Source of the DNA: Streptomyces sp. NBC_01255
Lineage (GTDB): Bacteria > Actinomycetota > Actinomycetes > Streptomycetales > Streptomycetaceae
NCBI RefSeq assembly: GCF_036226445.1
Contig: NZ_CP108474.1
Span: forward strand, 5,642,001-5,706,000
Length of the DNA: 64,000 nt
Reading direction: 5' to 3'
Within the stretch, counting starts at the first letter, position 1; every line of letters starts with the position of its first letter. The translations under genes were made by a program, and so were the position numbers. Under the pieces are notes generated by a model. The model did not search any database. It saw nothing but the letters and a program-made list of their open reading frames with translations, and had not been told where the DNA came from. Of the stretch, positions 7,251 to 15,143 are shown piece by piece.

Positions 7251-8099
7251 GTGAGCAAGCCCAAGAAGCACCACTACGTTCCGCAGATGTACCTGCGGAA
7301 CTTCGCGGACGCGGACAACCGAGCGCAGGTCGTGCGGCTTGAGCAGCAAACCTCGTATGCAGCCCGGATCAACACCATCGCAGCGGAGAATCACTTCCAC
7401 CGCTTTACCGTCGGTGGTGAAGAGACCCTGTACGTCGAGGAGATGGCCACCAAGATTGAAGGGCACGCGGCGCAGCCCCTGCTCAGACTGATCAACCCGC
7501 AGAAGCGCGTGTGGCCCCTTCCGGCCGACGAGCGGCTGACCCTCGCTATGTTCATCGCGTTCCAGTTCCTTCGTGTGCCGGTGGCGCGGGACCAATTCGA
7601 GAGCTTGGTCGCACAGCTGCCCGACGTCTTTGGCTTGACGCCGGTGGAGTTCGAAGACTTGGACATTCCGCTGATGCACGGTGCCTCGATGGTGGGCGAT
7701 GCCTTGCCCGAAGGGGCAGGAACGCTGTGCAATCGGTCCTGGACTATCGTCGACTTCAAACTGAAGGCGCTCGCCACATCTGACGTCCCAGTCGTGGTAC
7801 TACCCGACGAGAACGCCACGCTACGAACTGCCGCCGGCCTTATGTCGCCCGGCGGCCTCTACTTCCCGCTGGCCCGCCGCGCAGGGTTGTTCATCGGCCC
7901 ACCTGGTACTAGCCCTCAGGCTGACCGCATCGTTTCGGGGAACGCACTGCTTGCCCGCTCATTTAACAATGCGACTGTCCAGTGGGCGCGCGACTGCGTC
8001 TTCCACCATCCCGAGGATGATCCGCTGCGCGGGATTGAGCTGCCGGGACCGCGCCGCGGAGAAGTCCGGTGGGAGGACATGAGCCGCCCCGATCACTGA
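7251..8099 (+). CDS. DUF4238-domain protein
   Basis: The N-terminus KKHHYVPQMYLRNF is the hallmark of DUF4238, followed after about 40 residues by a region with AENHFHRFTV. The 282-residue length is normal for the family. No enzymatic role is established; the conserved histidines and aromatic residues suggest a binding or catalytic site. GTG 7251 is the best start, as it sits just before the domain. There is no good ribosome-binding site, but a 7-codon ORF beginning at ATG 7231 ends in TGA overlapping this GTG, so translational coupling is possible. It is AICE cargo, convergent with the 483-aa gene. DUF4238 genes are often in variable genome regions. Confidence 0.75.
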   Translation: MSKPKKHHYVPQMYLRNFADADNRAQVVRLEQQTSYAARINTIAAENHFHRFTVGGEETLYVEEMATKIEGHAAQPLLRLINPQKRVWPLPADERLTLAMFIAFQFLRVPVARDQFESLVAQLPDVFGLTPVEFEDLDIPLMHGASMVGDALPEGAGTLCNRSWTIVDFKLKALATSDVPVVVLPDENATLRTAAGLMSPGGLYFPLARRAGLFIGPPGTSPQADRIVSGNALLARSFNNATVQWARDCVFHHPEDDPLRGIELPGPRRGEVRWEDMSRPDH

Positions 8100-8311
8100 G
8101 CGTTTCCAGAGTGGCCACTGATCGGGTGACGCCGGTGAGGTTGAGGTGAGGGCCGCAACGCACAAGGCCCCGTGCCGTTGGGGAGGTGTTCGAAGTCTCA
8201 ACCGCAAGTGCGGCTCCAGACGAGCCCACTCTTCACCCGAAGGATCTCCCCGCCCCATGCCCCACGGAAGGAGTCCCCAGCAGGAGCGTCACGCGACCCA
8301 TCGGACACGAC

Positions 8312-9763
8312 CTAGGCGAACCAAGGCGGGGCTTCCTCTTCCGGAGGTTCTGCCGTCGGACTCGGAGTCGCGGAGGGAATCGGAGTCGCGGCGGGAAGCC
8401 GACTGTCCCCACCGTAGAGGGTCAGGGCGGCACCGTATTCCTGGCGTAGGTGCTCGAAATCGCCCGGGTCGACATGCTGGCCCGTGGCTTCCCCGAGGAG
8501 GCGATGGTATCGACTCAGGTTGTCCAGCCGAGAGCTCAGTCTGATGGCGGACCGAACGGGGCGCCGCAGCCACCAGGAGCGGATCAACTCGGCCGGACGG
8601 GCGACCAGCGCCTCGGCGTAGCCGCCCACGTCGAGCGGATTGGCGGCCGCGTTGACCACGCCGGGCACGATGTCGATGAGCTGGTCCACCGTGCCGGCCG
8701 CGGCTTGGTCGTGCGGGTCGAGGTCGCCGCGCAGGGCGTCCAGAGCCGCGTTGAGTCGATGACGGGCGGCCTTGGCGTCGCCCAGGGTCGAGCCGGACTC
8801 AAGAGACTGCTGGAGCTCGGCCAAGGCCCGACGGAGTTTGCGGTGCTGGTGGCGCAAGTCGTCCACGGCCATGGCGATGTCGCCGTGTGCGCGGAGGTGG
8901 TTGAGGAAGAGAGCCAGCGCGGGCGGCAGGTACAGCGGGGCCGGGTTCTCGTCCTCGTACACCTCGTCCACGGTCGTACGGAAGGAGTCGGCGACGACCT
9001 CGTAGACGCGGTCCTGGACGGTGCGGCGCACGTGATCCGTGATGAGGTGGTAGGCCGGTAGCCGGTGGAGGGACGGCAGGAACGGAATGCGGAGATGGGC
9101 GGAGACGCGCCAGTAGGCGAAGGTGCGCAGCTGCGAAACGCCTCCGTATATCGCGCCGCTGTGGAAGTAGCCGATATTGTTGAGCATGGTCCAGCCGAGC
9201 GTGCGCAACGGATCGGACTGGAGCTCGGGGCGCGAGGACCGGATGCAGCCGGCGGAGAGATTACCCTCCACCTCGCCGCGCATGAGCGAAGCGATCCCCC
9301 GGCCACGAGGATTCGTGGATTCTCCGGACTCGTCCGGGTGGGCGAGCAGGAGGCGGACACTGTTGGCCACGTCTTCTCCGGACGCGAGTTCGTGTGGGTT
9401 CCAGGGCTCCTGGAAGGTTTCCGCGTCGCGCAGGAACCCGGTGAGTTCGTCTGCGATGTTCGCTGAGAGAGCGTGGGTGTCGACAGGTCGGAGGATGCGA
9501 CGGTCGAGCAGGACTTGTCGCAGGGGCAGTGTGTCGGCGTCGTGTGGAAGCTGCGCGTCGAGGACGTAGAGCTCGTCGTAGAGCAGCAGCGCGTCAAGCA
9601 GCGTCGCCAAGTGGACCAGACGCTCGGCCGTGTCAGGCGTCCTCGCCAGCGGCAGACGCATCCCCATCTCCATCTCGGGCGCGTCAGCGCCCAACAGGAG
9701 CCGCGCTGCCTCACACAGCATCGTCTGGTCGATCAGCACTCGACTGGGCTTCGAGGTTGCCAC
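8312..9763 (-). CDS. Unrecognised 483-aa cargo protein
   Basis: The start is GTG 9761-9763 with GGGGGAG eight bases upstream. I do not recognise the family. The protein looks almost entirely alpha-helical and soluble. It has an N-terminal segment VLIDQTMLCEAARLLLG, a leucine-rich stretch ATLLDALLLYDELYVLDAQL (about residues 53-72), a basic coiled-coil-like region near residues 300-330 (DLRHQHRKLRRALAELQQSL) and a proline- and glutamate-rich tail. No signal peptide or membrane segment is evident. The leading VLIDQT and YDELYVLD pieces are loosely reminiscent of acidic nuclease pockets such as PIN-like folds, but this is speculation. It converges with the DUF4238 gene in the cargo block. Confidence 0.75.
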   Translation of the reverse strand: MATSKPSRVLIDQTMLCEAARLLLGADAPEMEMGMRLPLARTPDTAERLVHLATLLDALLLYDELYVLDAQLPHDADTLPLRQVLLDRRILRPVDTHALSANIADELTGFLRDAETFQEPWNPHELASGEDVANSVRLLLAHPDESGESTNPRGRGIASLMRGEVEGNLSAGCIRSSRPELQSDPLRTLGWTMLNNIGYFHSGAIYGGVSQLRTFAYWRVSAHLRIPFLPSLHRLPAYHLITDHVRRTVQDRVYEVVADSFRTTVDEVYEDENPAPLYLPPALALFLNHLRAHGDIAMAVDDLRHQHRKLRRALAELQQSLESGSTLGDAKAARHRLNAALDALRGDLDPHDQAAAGTVDQLIDIVPGVVNAAANPLDVGGYAEALVARPAELIRSWWLRRPVRSAIRLSSRLDNLSRYHRLLGEATGQHVDPGDFEHLRQEYGAALTLYGGDSRLPAATPIPSATPSPTAEPPEEEAPPWFA

Positions 9764-10312
9764 GTCGTCTCCCCCTGCGATGACCGGCCGGACTCACCCG
9801 CCCATCTTGCACGATGTCTTCCCGCTCAACTCGCAATTTGGCCCGGTGCGTTCGCCGTCCTCGACAGGCAAGCGGCGTGAGGGGGAGCAGTGTTGACGGA
9901 TACCTTCTGTCGTCGCCACGCGTGGCCAGACTCGCACCGTGACAGCCTTGACCCCCGCCAAACGCCGAGGTTGTGCTCCATGCCGATCTCGACGGCGTTC
10001 TCGACCTGCTCAGAGGTGCCGCCAAAGGCCTCGCGAGGGCGCCGGCCGCCATCGAGCAGGCCGAGCCGACTTTGGCCTGGCAGCCGACCGCGGCGCCGGA
10101 GATTGAGGCCCCAGCACGGTCGTGGCGGCCGAAGCGCAGCTCGTCGCCGAAGCCGACGAGTGCCCTGGTCTTCACCTAGGGCGGCTACCTGTCCTGGGTG
10201 GAGGTCTGTTCATGGAGCGACGACATCGAAGTGACACTGGCGCCAGCAGGACATCACGCGAGCGCGTCGTCGTCACGACCGGGCCAAGCGAGGGTGATCC
10301 CGCCCCGCTCGC
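9764..10312. other. 549-bp stretch without a confident gene; possible gene remnant
   Basis: Both strands have short GC3-rich open frames. The best is 9973-10179 on the plus strand (68 codons, GTG start, containing HADLDGVLDLLRGAAKGL and ending at TAG). It lacks a clear ribosome-binding site and has a competing frame on the other strand. The codon bias suggests a decayed coding sequence, but no parent family is recognisable. Confidence 0.3.
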
Positions 10313-10756
10313 TTATGCAGGATGATGAAATCCTGCGAATCCGCTATAGGTGCCGCTACTGAAGGGTCTCAGAACTCCGCTGACGATTATATTTACGGTG
10401 CCACTTTTCACGACTACGAGTGTCGAAATGTATCGCCAAACGGCCACATCGCCAGTTCTCAGGCCTGTCAGGCTTGTCGGAATTCCCGGAACCGAAAGTC
10501 CAGAGCCAGAGTATGCGGCACTGACGCTACTGCCATTGAATGACCTATCCAACGCCGTCGCGACAATTGAGGAGACGACTTGCGTGGACCCGTCAGGGAA
10601 TCGATACAACACACTGCTGGTGCGGTGGATGGATAACTGGTGCGCCGAGCCGCTGGGGATCTGTGCGTTGGCTGGAGCTGTCGAGGTAGCGATGCACACA
10701 GTTCCGACAGACAGGGCGATAAGGAGCGCTCGCGCGCGAGAATCCATCATTCCCAT
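10313..10756 (-). CDS. Hypothetical secreted protein
   Basis: Up to 147 residues. The N-terminus has a textbook Sec signal peptide: RAR, a hydrophobic core LLIALSVGTVCIATST, and a probable cleavage site after APANA. The mature part (about 115 residues) is rich in serine, threonine and glycine and looks all-beta; there are no cysteine pairs in it. Base composition is visibly poorer in GC than neighbouring genes, which suggests recent acquisition. AAGGTGG lies at good spacing to ATG 10748-10750, so the true start may be the third codon (or the fourth, 10745-10747) instead of the first ATG. Function unknown. Confidence 0.65.
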   Translation of the reverse strand: MGMMDSRARALLIALSVGTVCIATSTAPANAQIPSGSAHQLSIHRTSSVLYRFPDGSTQVVSSIVATALDRSFNGSSVSAAYSGSGLSVPGIPTSLTGLRTGDVAVWRYISTLVVVKSGTVNIIVSGVLRPFSSGTYSGFAGFHHPA

Positions 10757-11063
10757 TGTCCACCTTGCTATTCCATGAACAGGAGTAACCGGTCAGCATG
10801 CTGGGGCCCCCGCACCATACCAGTCATTCAGGGTTTGGTCGGCCGCAAGGTGCTCGAAACCGTAGCGAACGGGAGAGAAGTAGCCACCAAGAAGTGCACG
10901 TTCCGGCGCTCTGCGTCAGGGTGCTGAGTGCGCGATGAGCAGTGCCTTTCTTGTGATTCGAGTTTCGTGTGCTTTTTTGTGATGCGATAACGGCCGACCC
11001 ATGATGGCTCAATCCTTTCCTTCATCGCTGCGGACGATCCAGAGGCGCCAGGGAACGCCACCC
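10757..11063. other. 307-bp intergenic stretch
   Basis: No convincing gene. It is relatively AT-rich around 10940-10990, with a T6 run (10973-10978), and probably holds the promoter of the secreted protein and the 3' end of the GntR-HAD transcript. Confidence 0.4.
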
Positions 11064-11768
11064 CTATGGCCTGTGTTCGGTCAGCTCCAGCAGGGCCTGC
11101 GCAACGCTGGTCATCCCGAGAACGACCACGTCCGCACCGGCGTCCGTCAGTGGCAGCTCCTTCGCTGGCTTGTTGGCAAAACCGATGCTTTTGGACGTCG
11201 CAGCTCGGGCCGCTTCGATGTCGGTCACAGAGTCCCCGATCAGGACGGTCCGCTCTGGAGCGGCCCCCAGCAGCGAGGCTGCTTCGAGCACGGGGTGCGG
11301 TGAAGGCTTCATGAGGTCCGGCCTCAGCACGGGACGGCCGACCACCCCATCGACCATGCCGAGGAGACCGTTCGACGACAGGTAGGCGCGGACGCACTCG
11401 GCCGAGTTGTTGCTCACGATAGCCACGCGTCGCCCCGACTCTCGCGCCGCCTTCATGGCCTCAGCGGCGCCCTCAATGGGCGGCCCGGCTACTCCGACCG
11501 CCCTGACTTCCGCCTGGGTCAGAGCCGCCTCTACAGCCGCGAGGGCGGCCTCTCCGCCCTGCGCTGAAAGTCGGTGTACCTCCATCGGGTCGTCCGTCGT
11601 ACGCGCAGGGCGCTCCAACTCCGGGACCAGTCCGGCCAGCACGTCCGCGAGTTCGTGGGCCACGCCGGGGGCAGGGAGTCCTCGGAAGACGTGGCAGATG
11701 GGGCCGTCGAAGTCGAAGAGGATGGCGTCGCAGTCGGCCAGCAGGCCAGCCAGGTTGTCAGAGGGCAT
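11064..11768 (-). CDS. HAD-superfamily phosphatase-like hydrolase
   Basis: A 234-residue protein with the four HAD motifs: FDFDGPICH (motif I, nucleophile Asp in DxDG), VAIVSNNS (motif II), a lysine in LMKPSPHPVLEAA (motif III) and VLIGDSVTDIEAA (motif IV, GDSxxD). A helical cap lies between motifs I and II, as in the phosphoglycolate phosphatase or beta-phosphoglucomutase-like group. The start is ATG 11766-11768, inside the end of the GntR gene (11-bp overlap), so the two are translationally coupled. The substrate is unknown. An upstream in-frame extension to 11858 runs only through the GntR gene and is not used. Confidence 0.88.
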   Translation of the reverse strand: MPSDNLAGLLADCDAILFDFDGPICHVFRGLPAPGVAHELADVLAGLVPELERPARTTDDPMEVHRLSAQGGEAALAAVEAALTQAEVRAVGVAGPPIEGAAEAMKAARESGRRVAIVSNNSAECVRAYLSSNGLLGMVDGVVGRPVLRPDLMKPSPHPVLEAASLLGAAPERTVLIGDSVTDIEAARAATSKSIGFANKPAKELPLTDAGADVVVLGMTSVAQALLELTEHRP

Positions 11769-12624
11769 CCGAGTCGTAGTCCCTTCCGATCGTCTCCCAC
11801 ACGCTGTCGAACCACATCTGCGCCTGCTCCACCTGCTGAGCGCCACTGGACGAGTCACCCTCGTTCACGGAGTGGTGGAACAGGATCGTGTCCTTGCCCA
11901 CGAGGTCGTAGATCTCGATGGCTTCCCCCTGCGCGATCACCTTGTTCGGCCGGATCGGGTAGTAGCCGAAGAACGCGTCGGCCTTGTTGATCACGTAGAG
12001 CTTGAAGAACTGCGTGCCGCTGTGGACCCGCACGCTCACGCTGCCCTCCTGCACAAGGCCGAGGTGCTCAAGCTCGCTGATCGAGTCCGCGATGCTGCGT
12101 GTGTAGCCGATCATGATGTCGTGCATGCGCGACCGCAGTCGCGGATCGTCTGCACAGTCCTCACGACGTACGGGCGCGGCCTGAGGAACGCCCATGTCGG
12201 GAACGAGGATCCGGATCCGGATGCTCGACGGGGTGAGTCGCCCGGTGCGAATCTTGTCGAGCGGCTCTTGCAGGGCACCGTGCAGGGTCTCGCTGGAGAA
12301 CCCGGCGAAGTCGATGGTCACGTGTCGGCTGGCAAAGGCCTGCTCGACGTAGGGCCGCAGACCCGCCGGCCGCTCTGTTCGGCTCCGGACGAAGACCCCA
12401 CTGCCCTTGCGTGAGACGACCAGGCCTTCGTCCTCCAGGTCCCGAATCGCGCGCTGGATCGTGGCGCGGGCGAACCCATAGTGCTCCGTCAGCTTCGCGT
12501 GCGACGGCAGCTTCTCCCCGGGGCCCAGCTTCCTGGTGCGGATCGCCGCGCCGAGACTGCGGGCCACCTGCTCGTACGGCGGTCGGTCGTCGTCCGGATC
12601 CAGAGGCTCAAGCACGAAGGTCAT
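11758..12624 (-). CDS. GntR-family transcriptional regulator of the AICE
   Basis: A 288-residue protein. Residues 15-80 form the GntR winged helix (PPYEQVARSLGAAI, LPSHAKLTEHYGFARATIQRAI, GLVVSRKGSGVFV). The C-terminal domain is long and not clearly UTRA or FCD; it includes VINKADAFFGYYPI and a region describing a possible ligand fold. In pSAM2-like elements a GntR protein (KorSA) represses the replication and transfer genes, so this is the likely master repressor here. Immediately upstream is a large palindrome in a rightward promoter, which fits autoregulation and control of the transfer operon. The HAD gene follows in the same transcript. Confidence 0.9.
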   Translation of the reverse strand: MTFVLEPLDPDDDRPPYEQVARSLGAAIRTRKLGPGEKLPSHAKLTEHYGFARATIQRAIRDLEDEGLVVSRKGSGVFVRSRTERPAGLRPYVEQAFASRHVTIDFAGFSSETLHGALQEPLDKIRTGRLTPSSIRIRILVPDMGVPQAAPVRREDCADDPRLRSRMHDIMIGYTRSIADSISELEHLGLVQEGSVSVRVHSGTQFFKLYVINKADAFFGYYPIRPNKVIAQGEAIEIYDLVGKDTILFHHSVNEGDSSSGAQQVEQAQMWFDSVWETIGRDYDSDAL

Positions 12625-12660
12625 GCCCTCGATGCTACGGCCAACATGACTATTTGGACA

Positions 12661-12706
12661 GCCTGGATAGCCATGTATTGACGTGGCTATCCAGGCTGGC
12701 TACGTT
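12661..12706 (+). promoter_or_regulatory. GntR operator inside a rightward promoter
   Basis: Perfect 13-bp arms GCCTGGATAGCCA (12661-12673) and TGGCTATCCAGGC (12684-12696) flank a 10-base spacer. A sigma70-type promoter TTGACG (12678-12683), 17-bp spacer, TACGTT (12701-12706) reads rightwards, and the right palindrome arm fills its spacer. Bound repressor would block it. Transcription would begin near 12713, where GTG begins a 7-codon ORF ending at 12736. The half-site-like CACCGGGCTAGCC occurs at 12718-12730 and again at 13192-13204. Confidence 0.7.
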
Positions 12707-12736
12707 GTTCTCGTGCCCACCGGGCTAGCCAGGTAA

Positions 12737-13405
12737 GTCAGGCTTGAGCGGGTGAGCTGTGCCTAATAGCGCAGGTCAGGGGGTGCGTAGCCCCGAGGAA
12801 AGCCCGCAAGGGTGAGTACGAAGGAAGCGCCTGTTGCTTGAGAACTGAACAGAGTGATCCACCGCAGCACGACGGCCGTGACAGCTCCGGCCGGTGGCGA
12901 GTGGAGATCAGCCGACTGAGACCGGGCCCGCGTCACAACCGGGCCCCACACCCCGTAGGGGGACACGCCATCGGCTCTAAAGACCCGCGTGGCACCTGCC
13001 CTGATCACCCCCCGAGAACCAGACCTCCTCGGGGCGAGGGGCACCACGCGTATCGGAGGTCTGAGCAACACGTCCCACCCCGCTGTTCGGGAGGTTGATG
13101 TGTACCAACGAAGTCCACGGGCGCCGATCAATGCTGGACCGGCATGACGGTCACGCCCGCTGAGTCCTCCTGATCCGCCGCCGTTTCGGCGCACCGGGCT
13201 AGCCGGTGATTCGCGGATGTCAGGTCACCCGCGCAGCGGTTGCTGCGGCCGGTTGCCTCCTCCGCCTGTCCGGGCCCCGATCGCGGGGCGCCGTACGGGC
13301 GGGGTTGAGGGGAGCCGGAGATTCCTGGTTCTGACGGCGGGAGGCCCCGGGGTTGCAGCCCCGAGGCCTCGGTTCGGGCCGTCCCACAGAGAGGAAGTAC
13401 GACCC
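12737..13405 (+). other. Long untranslated leader of the transfer operon
   Basis: No gene is visible in about 670 bp between the GntR-controlled promoter and the first transfer gene. The stretch contains an rrn boxA-like block (12832-12856), several GC-rich hairpins (for example around 12884-12904 and 13344-13364) and the palindromic CACCGGGCTAGCCGGTG (13192-13208). It probably acts as a regulatory RNA leader. Confidence 0.5.
12832..12856 (+). promoter_or_regulatory. boxA-like antitermination block
   Basis: TGTTGCTTGAGA (12832-12843) followed by ACTGAACAGAGTG resembles the boxA region of actinobacterial rRNA leaders (for example TGTTGTTTGAGA then ACTCAA in mycobacteria, from memory). No rRNA gene follows; the transfer operon does. 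The likely role is antitermination through the hairpin-rich operon. Confidence 0.5.
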
Positions 13406-13789
13406 ATGTCTGACGGTACCGCTGAGATGTACGCCGATTCGTCCGACCCGTTGCTCGCCGCCGTTTTCGCCGTCCACTCCGCCCGCCTGACCCGCGAGGT
13501 CTTCGCCGAGCTGGGTGGCGACTGGCAGCGGGCGGAGGACATCGTTCAGCACGCCTTCGAGGTGGCGCTCTTCATGCCGTCGAAGAGCAAGGCGGAGTCG
13601 CTCTCGGGTGTGAAGTACATGATCCGCCGCCAGCTCGACGAGGGCCTGGGTGAAATCGAGGAGCCGATCGAGATCCTCGACTCCGACGTGCCGGCCTTCG
13701 CGGCCGCCGAAAACGAGGTGGTCGAGGAGGACACCCCCGTCCTGGTGACGCTCGGACAGGTGTTGTCCGCACTGGGGGTGGCGGCATGA
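13406..13789 (+). CDS. Small sigma-70 region 2-like protein
   Basis: A 127-residue acidic protein. The segment RLTREVFAELGGDWQRAEDI followed by VQHAFEVAL matches the helix of sigma region 2 that carries the DAEDLVQEAF motif, but no region 4 or helix-turn-helix follows; the C-terminal half is acidic. It may be a transcription-modulating partner in the way that pSAM2 uses a small activator, Pra, downstream of the GntR regulator; similarity to Pra itself cannot be judged. The ATG is preceded by GAGAGGAAG. It is the first gene after the leader and overlaps the next gene by ATGA. Confidence 0.7.
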   Translation: MSDGTAEMYADSSDPLLAAVFAVHSARLTREVFAELGGDWQRAEDIVQHAFEVALFMPSKSKAESLSGVKYMIRRQLDEGLGEIEEPIEILDSDVPAFAAAENEVVEEDTPVLVTLGQVLSALGVAA

Positions 13790-13989
13790 AGCGCCTGCCC
13801 GGTCAGTTCAGCGAGGCCTACGGCGACCCGTCCACCTGGACGCCGCAGCAGATCGAGCGGTACCTCAACGCCTGCGACGACGTGAAGGACATCTTCAACG
13901 CACTGCCGAAGGCTCTCGCGTTCGCGCAGGCCAACCCGGACGCGACCCCGGCCGAGATCGCGGCGCACCTCCAGGGAGGTGCCCGGTGA
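13786..13989 (+). CDS. Hypothetical 67-aa protein of the transfer operon
   Basis: It starts at ATG in the ATGA overlap with the sigma-like gene and ends in a GTGA overlap with the next gene, so translation is coupled on both sides. The sequence has TPQQIERYLNACDDVKDIF and TPAEIAAHL helices; it is soluble with no recognisable domain. GC-rich codon bias supports it being real. Confidence 0.7.
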   Translation: MKRLPGQFSEAYGDPSTWTPQQIERYLNACDDVKDIFNALPKALAFAQANPDATPAEIAAHLQGGAR

Positions 13990-15101
13990 CGGTCACCGAA
14001 CTCCGCCCTCCCGAGGGTGATACGTACGCCGAGGGTCTGGCCCGCGCGGAGAAGGCGCAGGCGGAGGCCGAGGCCGCGCGGATCCGCAACGAGGCCGAGC
14101 GCCGCCGCCAGCAGCTCGCCGCCGACAAGGCGGAGGCGAAGGCGCAGAAAGAGATCGCCCGCGAGCTGGAGGCCGCCGAGGACGAGCGGCGCCAGCGCGA
14201 GGAGCAGCGCCGGACCGAGGCCGCGGCAAAGGCGAAGGCGAAGAAGTCCGCCGAGACGTGGCGGAAGTCGGCACTCGCGATCGCGGCCGTCTGCGTGGTC
14301 GTTTCCCTGCCGCTCCAGGTCCTGGCGTTCTGGGACCCGAACGCCTGGTTCCTCGTCGCCGCCCCGCTCGTCCTGGAGGGCGTGGCCTGGGCTCTGCTGA
14401 AGGGTGCGGAGGCCGCGATCGACGACGGCCGTCCGCCCTGGCACTACCGGCTTGGCGCGCTGCTCCAGGCGCTCGTCGCCGCGGGCATCAACTTCGCCCA
14501 TGGTTCGGAGACTTACGGGATCGCGACGGGGATCGGCGGGGCGTTGTGCTCCGTGATCGGTCCGGCGATCTGGGACCTGCACGAGCACGGCCGGATCGCC
14601 CAGCGCGAGGGCCGCAAGACCCTCGCCCAGCGCCGCACGGAGAAGCGGGCGGCGAGGGCGGAGAAGGCCCGCGTCGCGAAGGTCAACGCGATGCGCCGCA
14701 GCAGCGACGAGGACGTGTGGGAGCGGGCGCTGTATCTGGCGGCCGCGCTCGGGGAGCTGGTCCCGAGCGAGAAGACCTACCGCCGTGCGTGGGACGAGCT
14801 GCATGGTGCGGAGGTCGGTTCGACCGCCGCCATCATCTCCGCGAAGCGCCTCGCCCGCCGCTCCGTACGCCTCGCCCAGAACGGCCCGCTGGACGGCCTG
14901 GAGAAGGGCGAAAACCCGCAGGTCGATTCCCAAATGGGCCCAGATAGTGACAAACCCTCCAAGGCTGCTTCGGAGCCTGGCGAGGACGGCCGGAAGAAGA
15001 ACGGCGGGACGCCTCCCGTGCGCCGCCCCGGCACCACCACCTACGCGCCGATCGCCCGGCGGCAGATGTCGCTGGAACAGCTCCGCCCCGCTCAGGACTG
15101 A
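13986..15101 (+). CDS. DUF2637-type membrane protein, Spd-like (plasmid spread)
   Basis: A 371-residue protein with an N-terminal charged coiled coil (about residues 15-85, rich in alanine, glutamate, arginine and lysine). Three or four membrane helices follow (about residues 93-112, 116-132, 150-170 and 175-195), with the FWDPNAWFLVAAPLVLEGVAWALLKGA type segment of DUF2637. A C-terminal cytoplasmic region has a helix-turn-helix-like piece (TYRRAWDELHGAEVGSTAAI). This matches Streptomyces Spd proteins that help transferred DNA spread between mycelial compartments. It starts at GTG in a GTGA overlap with the preceding gene. It probably works with the Tra translocase encoded downstream. Confidence 0.82.
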   Translation: MTVTELRPPEGDTYAEGLARAEKAQAEAEAARIRNEAERRRQQLAADKAEAKAQKEIARELEAAEDERRQREEQRRTEAAAKAKAKKSAETWRKSALAIAAVCVVVSLPLQVLAFWDPNAWFLVAAPLVLEGVAWALLKGAEAAIDDGRPPWHYRLGALLQALVAAGINFAHGSETYGIATGIGGALCSVIGPAIWDLHEHGRIAQREGRKTLAQRRTEKRAARAEKARVAKVNAMRRSSDEDVWERALYLAAALGELVPSEKTYRRAWDELHGAEVGSTAAIISAKRLARRSVRLAQNGPLDGLEKGENPQVDSQMGPDSDKPSKAASEPGEDGRKKNGGTPPVRRPGTTTYAPIARRQMSLEQLRPAQD

Positions 15102-15143
15102 GCGCCCTTCACCCACCCCTGCATGACGTTCGAGGAGACAGCC

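Noticed and set aside
12832..12856. The boxA-like block as the leader of an rRNA operon
   Set aside because: No 16S, 23S or 5S sequence follows; transfer genes do.
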